DNA of 64,000 nt from Hortaea werneckii (GCA_037044905.1 JBAOKB010000020.1:1550001-1614000), one strand, 5' to 3'. Counted from the first letter of the stretch, positions 43,064 through 54,413 are shown. Numbers and translations are program-made. The notes: a model not told the origin generated them from the sequence alone.

Positions 43064-45182
43064 CTTTTGAGTATCTTGAGCCGATGTCAAGTGATGATGT
43101 TTGATTAGTTGGAGCAGGTAGAGCAGAAGGTAAGGTTGCAGGGACACATCCGCGATGACGGGAGAGCAGGACGCGAGCTTGAAGGGGTCGTTGTCCAATT
43201 GAGAGATATTCAGAACCCTTTTGGAAATGCTCGTTCGCTCTCTGATGCGCAGCGAGAATACCTACTTTGTCTCAAGTGATTGCTATACCTTTGCCATTAC
43301 AGTCACCACATAGGCCATACCTCACAAGTACGAAACCTGGAAACGCGTCGCGAGCTTCATCAATGTCGTTCCAATGACGCGATGTGGCTGAAGCTCCCGA
43401 TTCCGCCGCAGCCCATGGGGTGGCTGTCGCTATCGCCTGAGGCTTTCAGTGCCACACTCGACGTCTAGGTCCAGCTGAAACCGGATCTAGGCAGGATCTA
43501 TGTAAGGGATCTTAGCGGTTGTTAGTATTACCCTCCGGAAACACACAATGCCTTATTTGCCCAGCATAGTGTTGACGAGACTTTCATCTACAATGCACGG
43601 GTTACTACCCAAGTAGCTACCTAGGTATTTAGGGAAGCAAGTCTGACCTTACGAGGTCCGAGGCAGCTAATGGAGCTTTCGGCCGGTGTGTCTTGTGCAA
43701 CATGCAATACCGATATTCCATTGGACGGTGAAAGCTACAAACACTGCCGCTTGGAGCATCTTCTTGAACAATATCCTTTCCGAAGCAACATGGAGGATTG
43801 GACGATTTGGCTTGCAGATGAAAATGAATGTGACATGATCACAGACCCAACGATCTACCCATTACTCAGCGTATGAGCGTCGTTCCGTCTTCTCAACTGT
43901 GGTAGCAAGACCCATACCAATGCTGACCCGAATGAACTTTCCGGAAGTTATCGTCAGAGTCATACAGGACACGGCCAGCTACCGAGGCTGCCGAGGCTGT
44001 ATTCTGTGTCACAAAGTATGCGCATCGAGGAATTAATCAGGGCGTGTCCCATGGTAGAGCGAGGTAAGCGGGGATGGAGGAGCTTTTCCTAGCTTATGGC
44101 TACAGCAATGGGCAGCATGTACGGCCGGAATCGTGTTGCCCAAGCCATGTGTATGCCATTGGACCCTCCGGAGGTTCACGCAGAGACTACTGTACAGACT
44201 ATACTCTGGGTGTGACAATGCTAGCGTTGAGGCTCGTGCAATACAGATCTACTTTAAATTCTTAGCGCGGTCTGGTGAGCCGATTTCAACCGCATCTGAC
44301 TGTCGTACAGAAATTGTCTGCTGGAGTCACAGCGATGATAGTCAGAATTTTTCGGCATGTAGGCACGGCGACGGGTAAGGTAATGTATGTATGTTCATGG
44401 ACCCGCGCATGAGCACCAGAATCCACCGGATGTCCACTCTCTTTTCGTGGTCCCGCAGATGCCGTCCGAGCCAGGACATTCGAGACACCGCAACGAGGTG
44501 CCGATCTCGCGTCCGACGGGGGTTTGTGCCTGACTAGCGTATTTAGCCGGGCCGTGGAGCAACTGCCGTCGGGAGTGCCACTGTATAGTGTTTGCGGCGG
44601 TCAAGTACATAGTATGCACGATATTGGAGGGAATACGGTTGATTTTGCGGAAGCATTGGACATCCGAAGGATCACAGAAGATCAGAAGCGCCTCTCACCT
44701 GCAGACCAGTGCTCATGCGCCGGCGCAAGATGATGCGGGTGAGAGGCATGTTCCCACGTCCTCTCTTCTCAATGCTTGTTTGTGGCCGGCGCTCCACCGC
44801 CCGGGCTACCGCACACCATGTCGCAGCGGGTCCCCGGACCTTATCGCTAGCACCGCGTGGAGGAGATCATCAGTCGTCAGCAGCCCGTAACGGAGCTATA
44901 GTCACTAAAAATCACTTTTTTTTGCTCCTACATCTTCCGTGAACAACCGCTTCGGTGGGTGCCACGCAGCATCACTCCCCGCGAATCCATTCTCGCCGGG
45001 CGCATTGGTGGCCTTTGCTCGCGGCACCTCACAGACACCCATGCGGCATTGACGGTCAAGCACGATATCAGTTCGGGTGCTCCAGAAGCAACCTGGAATA
45101 GCCCACCTCCCACTAACCGACCCATCTGCCTCCTTTCCTTCCTTCTGCTTCTTCTTCTTCTTCTTCCCCTTCTGCCACCCCT
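43064..45182. other. Gene-free stretch of 2.1 kb
   Basis: I see no conserved protein, tRNA or terminal repeats. The longest open frames (such as 43670-43876, 68 aa with CATCNTD) are not supported. The palindrome CTACCTAGGTA occurs at 43617-43627. The right end holds the malic-enzyme promoter, with a CTTCTT-rich tract just before its ATG. Confidence 0.5.
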
Positions 45183-47245
45183 ATGTCTTCGTTGACTCGT
45201 AGTCACAGACCTCTGTGTAGCAGTACCGTTAGCACCTTGTACAGCAAGACTTCATCAGCATCAGCTCACACACGCTCTGCTTTCTATCACCTTCACTCAA
45301 CCCCCACTTCTTCACGAACAGCCTGGTCGGCTCCCCTACAGCGAACACCCGCTACCATGTCCAGCCACGTCCGCAGTGCCTCCTCTACCTCCAAGCAAGG
45401 CCATGCTCCCGCTGCTAACATCAAAGCCGCCCACCATGGAACGCCTATGCGCCACGTTGTGCCCTCGCCGCAGGACTACGACACCTCGTACTCGATCGAA
45501 GCCCGCAAGTACCTGAAGACCTACGGGCTGACCCCACCAGGTGTGGACAGCTACGACAACCAGGCCAAGAGATGCATGCAGATTCTGAACAGCAAGCAAT
45601 TGCCCATCGAGAGATACCAGTATCTTAGCGCGTTGAGACATACCAACGTACACCTATTCTACAGACTGCTGGCGGCCAATGTGAAGGAGCTCACTCCTTA
45701 CATTTACACGCCGACTGTGGGTGAGGCCTGTCAGCGCTGGTCTGAGCTCTACACTTTCCCAGAAGGCTTGTACCTCTCCTTTGCGGACAAGGGTCACTTG
45801 CACAGCGTTATTCAGAACTGGCCCCACGAGGTCGAGATCACTGTCGTCACCGATGGTTCTCGTATTCTCGGGCTGGGCGACCTCGGCATTGATGGCATGG
45901 GTATCCCAGTCGGCAAGCTCTCGCTGTACACTGCATGTGCAGGTATTCACCCGATGAGGACGCTGCCACTGTGCCTGGACCTGGGTACGAGCAATGAGCA
46001 GAAGAGGAACGACCCTCTTTACCTTGGCAGCAGGAGGGACAAGGTGACGCCAGAGGAGGAGAAGGAGTTCTTAGACGAGTTGATGGCAGCCTTGACCGAG
46101 CGCTGGCCAGGCATTGTCATCCAATATGAGGACTTCAAGAATCCATTCCCGTCCCTAGAAAGATACCAGGAGACATACACTATGTTCAACGATGACATTC
46201 AAGGCACTGGTGCTGTTACCACCGGTGGCTTTATCAACGCCGTCAAGCAGTCCGGCGTGGCACCACAAGACCAGCGAGCAGTTTTCCTGGGCGCTGGCTC
46301 AGCTGGTGTGGGTGTGGCGAAGCAGCTCACCGAATTCTTCATGAAAGCTGGCCTTTCAGAGGAAGAAGCGAAGAAGAGATTCTGGTTTGTCGACTCACAA
46401 GGACTGGTCACTCTAGACAGACCTGGCAAGCTGGCTGAACACAAAGTCTATTTTGCTCGCGACGATAACAACGGCCAGCAATATAAGACTCTCGAAGACA
46501 TTGTCGAGTATGTCAAGCCTACAATTCTAATGGGTCTATCCACCATCGGTGGTGCATTTACGCCCAAGATCCTATCGAGAATGGCGGAGCTCAACGAGAA
46601 GCCTGTCATCTTCCCCATGTCCAACCCGAGCAGCAAGTCAGAATGCACGTTTGAAGAGGCGATCAAGTACACTGAGGGCCGATGCCTGTTTGCCTCTGGC
46701 TCGCCGTTCCCTACCCTGGAATGGCAAGGGAAGTCGCTCACTCCTGGCCAATGCAACAACATGTATGGTGAGTACACATCAGCAAGAACCCCGTTTGTAG
46801 ATGAGATTGGGGAGCATGCTAACATAAACTTTTAGTCTTCCCCGGCATCGGTCTCGGCGCCATCCTGAGCAAGTCCGTAAGCGTAACTCAGAACATGATC
46901 TACGCCTCGGCCGAGGCGCTCTCCACCTCCCTCACACCGGAAGAAGTCGAAGCGAACTGGCTCTACCCGGACGTGAACCGGATCCGCGACGTGTCTGTCG
47001 TGGTGACGCGCGGCGTCATCCGCGCCGCGCAGCGCGACGGCGTCGATCGCGAGCTCGCCATCCGCAACCTCTCCGACGACGAGATGGAGGAGTACATCCG
47101 CCACAGGATGTACGACCCTTTCACCGAGCAGGACGATGTCAATGAGGAGGTTAGAGAGTTGGCGCAGCATGTCTTTGGCGGGGCGGCCCCGGTGGCGAAT
47201 GGCAATGGTACCAGCAGGTCTGGGATGCCTCATGGAAAGCTCTAG
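45183..47245 (+). CDS. MAE1: NAD-dependent malic enzyme, mitochondrial
   Basis: Exons 45183..46767 and 46836..47245 (68-nt intron with a GCTAAC branch site) give 664 aa. The first 60-70 residues are rich in Ser, Thr, Arg and His with almost no acid, as expected of a mitochondrial presequence. The body has the malic-enzyme blocks YIYTPTVGEACQRWSELY, TDGSRILGLGDLGIDGMGIP, NPFPSLERYQETYTMFNDDI (with the metal-binding NDDIQGTG) and the Rossmann loop GAGSAGVGVA. The second exon starts VFPGIGLGAILSKS. Reaction: malate + NAD+ (or NADP+) to pyruvate + CO2. A second in-frame Met at residue 59 (45357) precedes the conserved region and could give a leaderless form. The C-terminal tail is Gly/Asn/Ser-rich. 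Confidence 0.95.
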
Positions 47246-47636
47246 AGGAGTTTTTCTAATCCTATGTTCTGATGACGGATTCAAGTGTGATGAGAGGGAG
47301 TTAATGGGTGTAGACGGGTAGTGTCTCCCACGTGAAAATTAGCTTGCTTGGCTCTCGTGTAGATAGGGCTGCAGTTTCTGCGCCGGGAGTGTGAAATATC
47401 CACGGCAATAATCTCTGACGACACGATTCGTCACGGTCTTTCTCTGCTAGAGTTCCCTCTTGTCCAATTCCGTTCTCTACGTGACGTTGATATGCCATGA
47501 ATTCGAATAGTCGCCACCGGCGCTATCACACCCAAGACAATATACCCTCACAAGTCACAACCACGGCAGAGATTGATTTCTCGCAGCGACTTCCTACATG
47601 ATAAGAGACCCCTACCCCCCAATTCGCCGACCCCCC
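47246..47636. other. Intergenic, convergent 3' ends
   Basis: About 390 bp between malic enzyme and a minus-strand hypothetical gene. Nothing recognised. Confidence 0.5.
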
Positions 47637-48170
47637 TCACTTCTTCCTACTCGACCTCCCGAAACCCCCATAATCACTCAACCTAACCCCCTGCACATTC
47701 CAATGCCCACTCGTCGTCCCCGCGCCCGCCCCCCCTCGCTCCCGACTCAAATGGAACGACGAACTCCCCGGTTTGGTTCCCCAGAGGTCATCCCCCAATA
47801 CGTCGCGCAGACGATCGGTGAATTTCCTTTTCGCCTGCGGGGGTTCAGTGGCGGATGGGTGGGCATCGCCCATTACGGCCATGACGGTTGAGGCGGGGTT
47901 GCCGCATGAGGCTGTGTGCGACTGGGCTGGTGGGTTGGTGGGTGGGTGGCGTGATGATGGGCCTGCCCCCGTGGCTTGAGGAGGTTGGCGGGAGTTGGTC
48001 ACGGTTTTGTAGGATGGTGGCGCTGTTGCTTGGGTTTCGTTGTATTGTGGGAGGATAGTGCTGGCTAGGCTGTTGTTGCGTCCGGGGGTTGTTGTTGTTG
48101 CTGAGGGTGTTGAGGGATCATCTTTCAGTTGGGGTTTCTTGATATCCTCGAATTTGTTGGAGTTTGGCAT
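47637..48170 (-). CDS. Hypothetical Pro/Ser/Thr-rich protein with a conserved-looking C-terminal block
   Basis: The predicted protein of 177 aa starts MPNSNKFEDIKKPQLKDDPS. The first 110 residues are disordered and Pro/Thr/Ser-rich and include LPQYNETQATAPPSYKTV, a PPxY-like element that could bind a WW domain. From about 112 the sequence looks ordered: KRKFTDRLRDVLGDDLWGTK, a short amphipathic helix, followed by Gly/Arg-rich residues ending DYGGFGRSSRKK. I do not recognise the family. The helix plus PPSY arrangement resembles small adaptor-like fungal proteins, but that is a guess. Confidence 0.55.
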   Translation of the reverse strand: MPNSNKFEDIKKPQLKDDPSTPSATTTTPGRNNSLASTILPQYNETQATAPPSYKTVTNSRQPPQATGAGPSSRHPPTNPPAQSHTASCGNPASTVMAVMGDAHPSATEPPQAKRKFTDRLRDVLGDDLWGTKPGSSSFHLSRERGGAGAGTTSGHWNVQGVRLSDYGGFGRSSRKK

Positions 48171-48839
48171 AGCGATTTTGTAGTCTGACTGGTAAAGGTA
48201 TTGTATTTTTGGCCACTTTTATACATGGAGTTCAGGTCGGAAGGAATGTGGCGGAGAGTTCCCGCTTGTGGATGGCTGGGACCTGGTCTTGTGAGTCTTC
48301 CTCGTCCAAGCGCCCAGTCGAGCTAGTCACAAGTATTGATTGAGGCTCAATAGTTATGTCCTGCAGTATAAGGTCTTGTTTGAACATGGGGGAATGGATT
48401 GAATGAAAGCAGGCATCGATCGAGGACAAGCTGAGTCGGCCCACTTCTCTTCGCTCCACAATTCGCTTAGGCCATTATAAGAATGACAACCTTCCCCAAA
48501 GGAGCTACATCAGACTGAAACGGTCGTTCTGGTCTTCCACTGTTCGCCAATATTAGGCTGCAGCTATGTCCTTCACATTTCAGTATGACACCTAAATGGT
48601 TGAAGCGACACTGTGCAAGCGTAAAGTCCATCTGCTTTCTATGACAGGAAGATGGCGAATGTGTCATGTGCGACTTGATAGTGTCCAATATTCATTTTCA
48701 AAACAAGATTCACTAACTGGTAGCAAGGTGCGATTCAGTGACTGCTGCCGCCGATTGCTTGAAAACTCTATTATCGAGCGTCCTGATCCCCAAAGTTTGG
48801 ATTGATTGACTCCATAATCCTCACTATTTTGGCCATCCA
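48171..48839. other. Intergenic
   Basis: About 670 bp with no open frame of note and no repeat seen. Confidence 0.45.
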
Positions 48840-49283
48840 ATGGATCAGTTCGGATCCGATCAAGGCGCTATAATGAACGACCTTGAGAACAGCCAAAGTC
48901 AATATTTTGAACACTGCATTGCTGATCTCGAAAACGCAATTCAATCGCTTGTTAGGGATTACGACGTCAGCCGGATCTTCCAAGCGGGTCTTGAACAGCG
49001 CTTGAGGCAAATCGAACGGCGACTGGATGCCCTTACCCATTTTCCTCGAGCGACAGAGACTCGCTCCGGCACTTTGAATGAGGCAGAAGAGTGTGAAAGC
49101 CGTGTTGCAGCGGTCGAACTACGGCTGGACATACTTGAGAAAAGGCGTCATGATGCCGATGAAACATCAAAAAGCCAGAGACCCTTATCTTGTAGAATGG
49201 GCCCATCATGGAGTGGCTTTGGACACGGACAGGGCAAGCCCACTGTCGACCGTGGTCGTTTCGCCAGCGGTAGAAAACGCTAA
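48840..49283 (+). CDS. Hypothetical coiled-coil protein (weak call)
   Basis: An open frame of 147 aa starting MDQFGSDQGAIMNDLENSQS. Residues 10-105 are charged and helical with heptad-like Leu/Ile spacing (LEQRLRQIERRLDAL, VAAVELRLDILEKRR). The last 40 residues lose that character, so the true gene may be spliced into the overlapping +1 frame that runs to 49386 (SPAVENAKELIAEARTLVI). No family recognised. It may equally be a decayed gene in this loose region. Confidence 0.35.
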   Translation: MDQFGSDQGAIMNDLENSQSQYFEHCIADLENAIQSLVRDYDVSRIFQAGLEQRLRQIERRLDALTHFPRATETRSGTLNEAEECESRVAAVELRLDILEKRRHDADETSKSQRPLSCRMGPSWSGFGHGQGKPTVDRGRFASGRKR

Positions 49284-49864
49284 AGAGCTGATAGCAGAGG
49301 CCAGAACATTGGTCATAATGGCGATTGGTTACTTGAAAGTGAAGTTGATTTGCTCGATCCTGTGCAAAATGAAGCGGAGCGGGTAAGAAGTGATATGGCT
49401 CTATTCTGCACCACCTTGCCGCCGAGAACAAGCTCGTTGTCTGCCCATGCTCCTCTTCAAGAGATCATCACTAGTTGGCTGGTAGAGAGCGACTTATGAA
49501 TTCAATTGATCCATCCAACAAAGCAGACCTTGTTTAGTCACTCAGTCTGAAGCTTGTTTCGTTGGCACTTGGTTTTGTAGTGTCACAGTATTGCCATTGT
49601 TCACAAGAATGACTCTTGGTCCGATGAGTTGCTAGCATATTTTGGAGGAGGTCTGGCTTCAAGAGCTCTCCAGGCTTCGGAGTCACCGAGGATGCGTTGT
49701 GACTGGTTTTCGGACAAAGAGTGTATTCAATCTGACTTTGCACTTCACTCTTAAAATCGGTACAACTGTCCCGCAGAGGGGCATAAATATGTAGTCTCAA
49801 AATGCTTTGCAAGCCCATTGCAGTTCAAAATAAAAGCTTCCTTCAAGATAGATCAGAGTCGATC
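49284..49864. other. Intergenic
   Basis: About 580 bp. It may contain the 3' part of the coiled-coil gene, and an AT-rich GCATAAATATGTAG near 49781 that could serve as a TATA-like element for the next gene. Confidence 0.4.
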
Positions 49865-50278
49865 ATGCAAAACGCTCTTGCAACAATCTTGACCATGCTG
49901 CTCATTACCGCAGATATCCAAGCTACGGCGTTTCCGATCGACGGTTTCGTTACGCCTGCGTCTCCAACACAACTATGCAGACCCCTGCCACGGCCGACCA
50001 ACCCTAGGCTTGTTGCCTGCCCGAAAGAACACCAGGCTGAATCAACTCCGGGCATAATTCTCCCACGCATGGACGCCAAGGCACAGACAGGAGGTGCAGC
50101 CGACCCCGACGGGCAAAATGTCTCCCTGTCAAAGAATGATACGAACACTGATAAGCCCGTAGTCCACAACCTATCGCTTTTGGCCAAACGAGACGCTTCT
50201 CCCCTGCAAGATGGCCAGCTTGAGCCGGTGGAGACGGGGATTGCAGATGCGACGGGTCAGCCCCAAAGGCAGGAGTGA
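49865..50278 (+). CDS. Candidate small secreted protein
   Basis: The 137-aa frame starts MQNALATILTMLLITADIQA: a polar start, a hydrophobic core and Ala-X-Ala before FPIDGF, which is a good signal peptide with cleavage near residue 21. An earlier in-frame ATG at 49802 would bury this signal behind 21 polar residues, so 49865 is preferred. The mature part is Pro/Asp/Gln-rich and disordered, has two Cys (LCRPL and VACPK), potential N-glycosylation at NVS, NDT and NLS, and a dibasic LLAKR-DASP that resembles a Kex2 site. No family recognised. It could be a wall or effector-like protein; the evidence for it being a gene is the signal peptide and a clean frame. Confidence 0.45.
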   Translation: MQNALATILTMLLITADIQATAFPIDGFVTPASPTQLCRPLPRPTNPRLVACPKEHQAESTPGIILPRMDAKAQTGGAADPDGQNVSLSKNDTNTDKPVVHNLSLLAKRDASPLQDGQLEPVETGIADATGQPQRQE

Positions 50279-50563
50279 GTAAGGTGGAGGAGAACAGCTG
50301 ATGGCGAGCCGACCGTTGGTTTAAATTGGCAGAAATGAAGGGGTAAACTAGAATGGAATGGGATGGTCTTGATTCGATTCAAAGGTCGTTGTTTTTACCT
50401 CTTGGTCAGAACAAGGTTCGCGTTTGATGTATGGTATCGTTGCATTCACCCAAATCGTCTCTCAACCCGTTTCCAATTGCCGCCAGATCCCTATACCGTA
50501 CGCCCGTACTCCATATTCGCGAAGCCCAAAAAGTACCCGCCCTTAAGACTGTTGTCCCCAACT

Positions 50564-52105
50564 CTAGAATTCCATGCTTTCAGCTCCTCTGTCCGCTTCT
50601 TCTCTTCCGCGCTTTCCTGTGTTCTCCGACTTGATCAAAGTGGCGACATGCCCTCTAAAGTACTCCACATAAGGCTTCAGACTCGTCTTCTGCCAGTCTT
50701 GAACCTTTGCTTTATCTTCAGAGCTGAGACCTGTGCTCTTCTGCTCCCAATCGTCGATCTCCTGAAGCAGTTGCGTGATCGTAGGCACTTCCAAAGGATC
50801 GAATTCTTCTAAGTTTCGAATGTCGATGGGGACACAGACGCGGCCGGTTCCGGGATGCACGACAAAGGGGGATTTGAGTAAGTGGTTGAGTTTCTTGGAG
50901 ACTTCGGAGTCGAGACGCGGGTAGGTGTATTCAAGACGGATGTCTTGCTTCGCGTCGACTAGCTGCTTGGGTGTTAGGTCCGACAGCGAGCCAGCCTCGG
51001 CTGCTGTATCGATATCGGACCACTTTTGAGTAGATGAGCGGGTGGGCATGGATTCCCATTTCTTCTGCAGGGCTTCTTTCAGGCCTTTGTCTGGCAGGGC
51101 ATTGAGTAATCTTTCGGCACGTTCTGTAGTGTCCCAGGGGTCCTGTTCACGAAGTAGAGAATCCTGGAAGTAGGGATTCAATAGCTTCAGGCTCCTGTCG
51201 ATGTGCGGATGCAGAGGTCTGCGAGTAGTAAATCTTTTGCCCTGCTCACTTCCAGTAATGAGCACGAGGTAGTTGGCGATCGCTTTTCTTCTCCCATCAT
51301 CCATCTCGCGTGCTCTTTTGTCGCTGACCCAGGCGTGGGCACCTCGACGACCCGAGTACACCCACATGATGTGCTGGAAGCCGAAGTCCTCTCGTAGCGC
51401 GACGTCGACGACTCTGATGGCCATAATAATGAAACTCCAGCATTTGTGGCAGATGTTTGCTTTGCTGCAGCACGTACGAATGGAGTCGTAATCCGTCATA
51501 TCGATATCGAAGACAAGTTCCTTCATCACCGGCTTCAACATTCCAGCGCTCCTCAAAGTCTTACGATCACGAGGGTTGACATTATATTGTGGGCCTATTT
51601 CAAACCGCTCAGGTGTCATCTGGACACATTGCTTCCGAAATAGGTCGGCAGAGGCAAAAGATTGATATCGGATGTAAGCTCCTCCGGGCAGCACAAAGGC
51701 AAATTCGCGGTTCTGAAAGTCGGGCTGCGGGGTGGCGGAGTGATTCAACCATTGGAAGAGCGGACGGAAGGGGAATAGTCGTTGGTAGAATTGGCCGAGC
51801 AGGACTGGATCGGCGTACTTGGGTGCGGAGGGTCCTGACGATGGCTCCGGTTGGGAAGAGTCTTCGGGCTCGATGGGAGCGGAGGAGCTGAACTCGTCGT
51901 CGGAATCGTCGTCAAACATGTCTTCCAGGCTCTTTCCATTGCTCGCCGGGGCGGATTGGGTGGGTAATTCTGCTGCTGAGCTAGGCGGTTGACCGTCTTG
52001 CTCTTGTGCCTGCTGTAGGGGTTGCGCTGGCGCGTCTGTCATTGCTGTGTCGTCCATGTTGGCGGCAGCGTCTCGCTCCGGGGACGGCGAGACTGCGTGT
52101 GGCAT
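50564..52105 (-). CDS. PRI1: DNA primase small (catalytic) subunit
   Basis: This intronless gene encodes 513 aa, starting MPHAVSPSPERDAAANMDDT. The first 95 residues are acidic and disordered (MFDDDSDDEF). The catalytic core starts at YYQRLFPF-like FYQRLFPFRPLFQWLNH. The metal-binding aspartates are in LVFDIDMTDYD (Asp200 and Asp202), the zinc motif in CCSKANICHKC (about 212-222), and the nucleotide-binding block in YSGRRGAHAWVSDKRARE. HPHIDRSLKLLNPYF and FVVHPGTGRVCVPI are further primase marks. It makes the RNA primer within DNA polymerase alpha-primase. Two ACGCGA sites lie 117-131 bp upstream of its ATG. Confidence 0.96.
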   Translation of the reverse strand: MPHAVSPSPERDAAANMDDTAMTDAPAQPLQQAQEQDGQPPSSAAELPTQSAPASNGKSLEDMFDDDSDDEFSSSAPIEPEDSSQPEPSSGPSAPKYADPVLLGQFYQRLFPFRPLFQWLNHSATPQPDFQNREFAFVLPGGAYIRYQSFASADLFRKQCVQMTPERFEIGPQYNVNPRDRKTLRSAGMLKPVMKELVFDIDMTDYDSIRTCCSKANICHKCWSFIIMAIRVVDVALREDFGFQHIMWVYSGRRGAHAWVSDKRAREMDDGRRKAIANYLVLITGSEQGKRFTTRRPLHPHIDRSLKLLNPYFQDSLLREQDPWDTTERAERLLNALPDKGLKEALQKKWESMPTRSSTQKWSDIDTAAEAGSLSDLTPKQLVDAKQDIRLEYTYPRLDSEVSKKLNHLLKSPFVVHPGTGRVCVPIDIRNLEEFDPLEVPTITQLLQEIDDWEQKSTGLSSEDKAKVQDWQKTSLKPYVEYFRGHVATLIKSENTGKRGREEADRGAESMEF

Positions 52106-52420
52106 CTTGCGGAAGACGGTTGTATGTCTGGCGGCTGGGCTTCGGCGTCCCAGATCTGCCTTTGCGTGCAGTATGGTCTTCGAGCACCTCAGCTGGCGTA
52201 CCTTAGAGTGGAAAGTACTGTACGCGAGGGACGCGACTGAGCGCGATCCCGCTAATGCACACTATCGCGCTAGAGAACGCATTGGCCACACCGACTTGAT
52301 CGACACCATCTCCAACCGTACAGCCGACATATCTCTTCACTTTTCGACCAGAACCATCGTTGCAGTCCGGCAAGACAGGAAGGGACATAGTTGTGTCTGC
52401 CCATAGACGTAATCCATTTC
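52106..52420. promoter_or_regulatory. Divergent promoter, PRI1 / DUF1917 gene
   Basis: The 315 bp include ACGCGA at 52222-52227 and again at 52231-52236, spaced one helical turn apart, in front of PRI1. Confidence 0.55.
52222..52236 (+). promoter_or_regulatory. Paired ACGCGA elements, candidate MBF sites
   Basis: Two direct copies of ACGCGA at 9-bp spacing lie upstream of the primase gene. They share the ACGCG core of the MCB box; binding is inferred. Confidence 0.45.
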
Positions 52421-53565
52421 ATGGCATCTGAGAGAGAATTCGTTGATGGTGCTGGCTGGATCTCGGACGAATCCGACTTTCACGGTAGGTCTCGTGCTCA
52501 TCCTCCAAAGATGAGACGGGCCTAATTCAACATACAGGCAGCTCTCGAGTACAGTCAATGTTTAGAAAAAGATGCGGAAAAGCCGCTGCCCTTGAGAGTC
52601 TAAATTCGTTTGCCCAACTCAAAGCCGAGACGGTCAAGCCTGAGTGTGAGATTGAGGCCGCTGGAAACCATGATCCGCCTTCGCAGTCAGCGCAAAAAGC
52701 GTCAGACTGTCTGGATCCAAGCTCTCTAGCTTCTGTAAAGAGAAAAAGCGATCGAGATGGGGTGAAATTGGACTCTGCCAGTGACGAGTCAGCCCGCAAT
52801 GGTTCTGATGCAGATCACTCGTCCGACTTACATTCTCACAAAGATCCAGCTGTCTGGCAACCAGAAGCTGAGAACATTCTCAATTTTCTACGTCGTCTGC
52901 CTGTCGAAGATCCACGTACAAATCGCGTAGGCCCATGGCTCTGGGTTCGCGACCCTGGACGCGCACGGAAGGAACGCGAGGTCCAAAAGGAAAACGATTT
53001 GACTTCATTCATGGGACGTGCTAATGCGCTATTGGAAGCTTTCAAAGAGAAAGAGGCCAAAATCAAGTCGACAATGCAAGACAAGGCCCAAGCAACCATC
53101 ACTAAGAAGCTGAAGCCACACAGAGAACAGCTTGAGGACGATCTTGTCAATCTCGCAGTGGAGACCGGAACTACTTATGGGAAGTGGATGCTATTTCCTT
53201 CTCCAGATGACCTTCCACGAACATGGAGGCTGGTGGCTGAGGCTACTGCTGCGGGCAAGCTGGGACCGGCTACGAAGGTAGCAACTCATGACCCATCCAG
53301 CACGAAGCCTGAGAGGGTCATATGCGTATATACCTTTGACTTCACCGACATCAAAGATGTTCGCCGTGTGCTCCATGGGCTGGCCGAATTAGGCCTTTGC
53401 GGACCGCGCGATCAACGTGGGATCTTCTACAAGGCTGACGCTTGGACATATATGGATTTCAAGTCCGACAATCCGTACAGAATCAAGGCGAGCTTCTATT
53501 CAAGCAGAGCGATGCTGAAGGGCGAGGTGCCGGATGGCGTTGTGGGGAGAATGCTGAAGAGGTAG
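52421..53565 (+). CDS. DUF1917 (BLES03/C11orf68-like) protein
   Basis: Exons 52421..52484 and 52538..53565 give 363 aa. The short first exon encodes MASEREFVDGAGWISDESDF, and the join gives FHGSSRVQSMFRKR. About 80 disordered residues precede a segment with WQPEAENILNFLRRLP and GPWLWVRDP. The conserved domain follows: TYGKWMLFPSPDDLPRTWRL, GKLGPATKVAT, VICVYTFDFTDIKDVRRVLH and GIFYKADAWTYMDFKSDNPY. I recall this family as adopting an eIF4E-like fold, without a settled function. A coiled segment (LLEAFKEKEAKIKSTMQD) sits between the two parts. Divergent from PRI1. Confidence 0.85.
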
Positions 53566-54413
53566 AAAGAGGGGACGTAATGGTGATGCCGCTGTCAGGA
53601 GCGGAGTCGGAGCTTTCACGAGCGATAGATGTTGTTGCCCTTGACAAACGATATGCTTTGCTCATGAATTGCTATGACATGATGCACAGTCGCGCCGGCA
53701 ATTGTTAGATGCATTGTTCACAGCTAGATACCCCTGCGCTTGTTGCTTTCCGGCGTCATTACATGTGTACCTTAATACTCCGACTGTATCAAGACATAGA
53801 ATGGCTCATAGTCAAGAACAAATTTATCAAGATCTAAAGACTCCGCATCGTTGTTTTGATTAAGCCATGACGTCCCACTCCGGCCTCGGCTCCCGCGCCC
53901 GCTGGCAAGAAGTTTAACGCCCACCTCCCCCCGCTATCGTCCAAAGCCGGCTAGAAGACAGACCACTGATAAGCGTCCTCAGCATTTTGATCGAGTAACA
54001 CCTCCTCTAGCATCTCTCCTAAAGACAGGCGAGGCATACCGCTCGTCGGCCAAGTCCGACAAATGCAACGCTGTCCCAATGGCAGCTCCATTGCTTACCC
54101 CGACCGCGTGGAGAAGCAATGGAGGTAGGTTCAAAGGTTAACAGGGAGGTATACACTACTATTGCTTTTGCTCTCTTATCTCCAATTACTCATTCTACAG
54201 CTTCCTATGCAAAAGCAACATTCGCTACTTTGTCTTAGACTACATTCATATATTAGAAAGAGCAGCTGTTCTTCTGAGGCCCATTGACAGCACATCACTC
54301 AAATATACAGACCGCGACGCGACTCGGGAAGAGTACCAATAGATCGCCCTCCTGGCATATACGAGTACAGACTTTGTATGAGCAAGCCGACTAGAGCATA
54401 GAGCACGTACACA
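53566..54413. other. Intergenic, upstream of allantoinase
   Basis: About 850 bp. A reverse GATA element (TTATCT, i.e. AGATAA) lies at 54176-54181, about 235 bp before the allantoinase ATG. No gene seen. Confidence 0.5.
54176..54181 (-). promoter_or_regulatory. HGATAR (GATA factor) site
   Basis: AGATAA on the minus strand upstream of a nitrogen-catabolic gene. AreA/NIT2-type GATA factors act through HGATAR; a single site is weak evidence. Confidence 0.4.

Noticed and set aside
43670..43876. 68-aa frame with Cys/His residues in the 2-kb gene-free stretch
   Set aside because: Short, no recognisable zinc-finger spacing, and no splice partners found.
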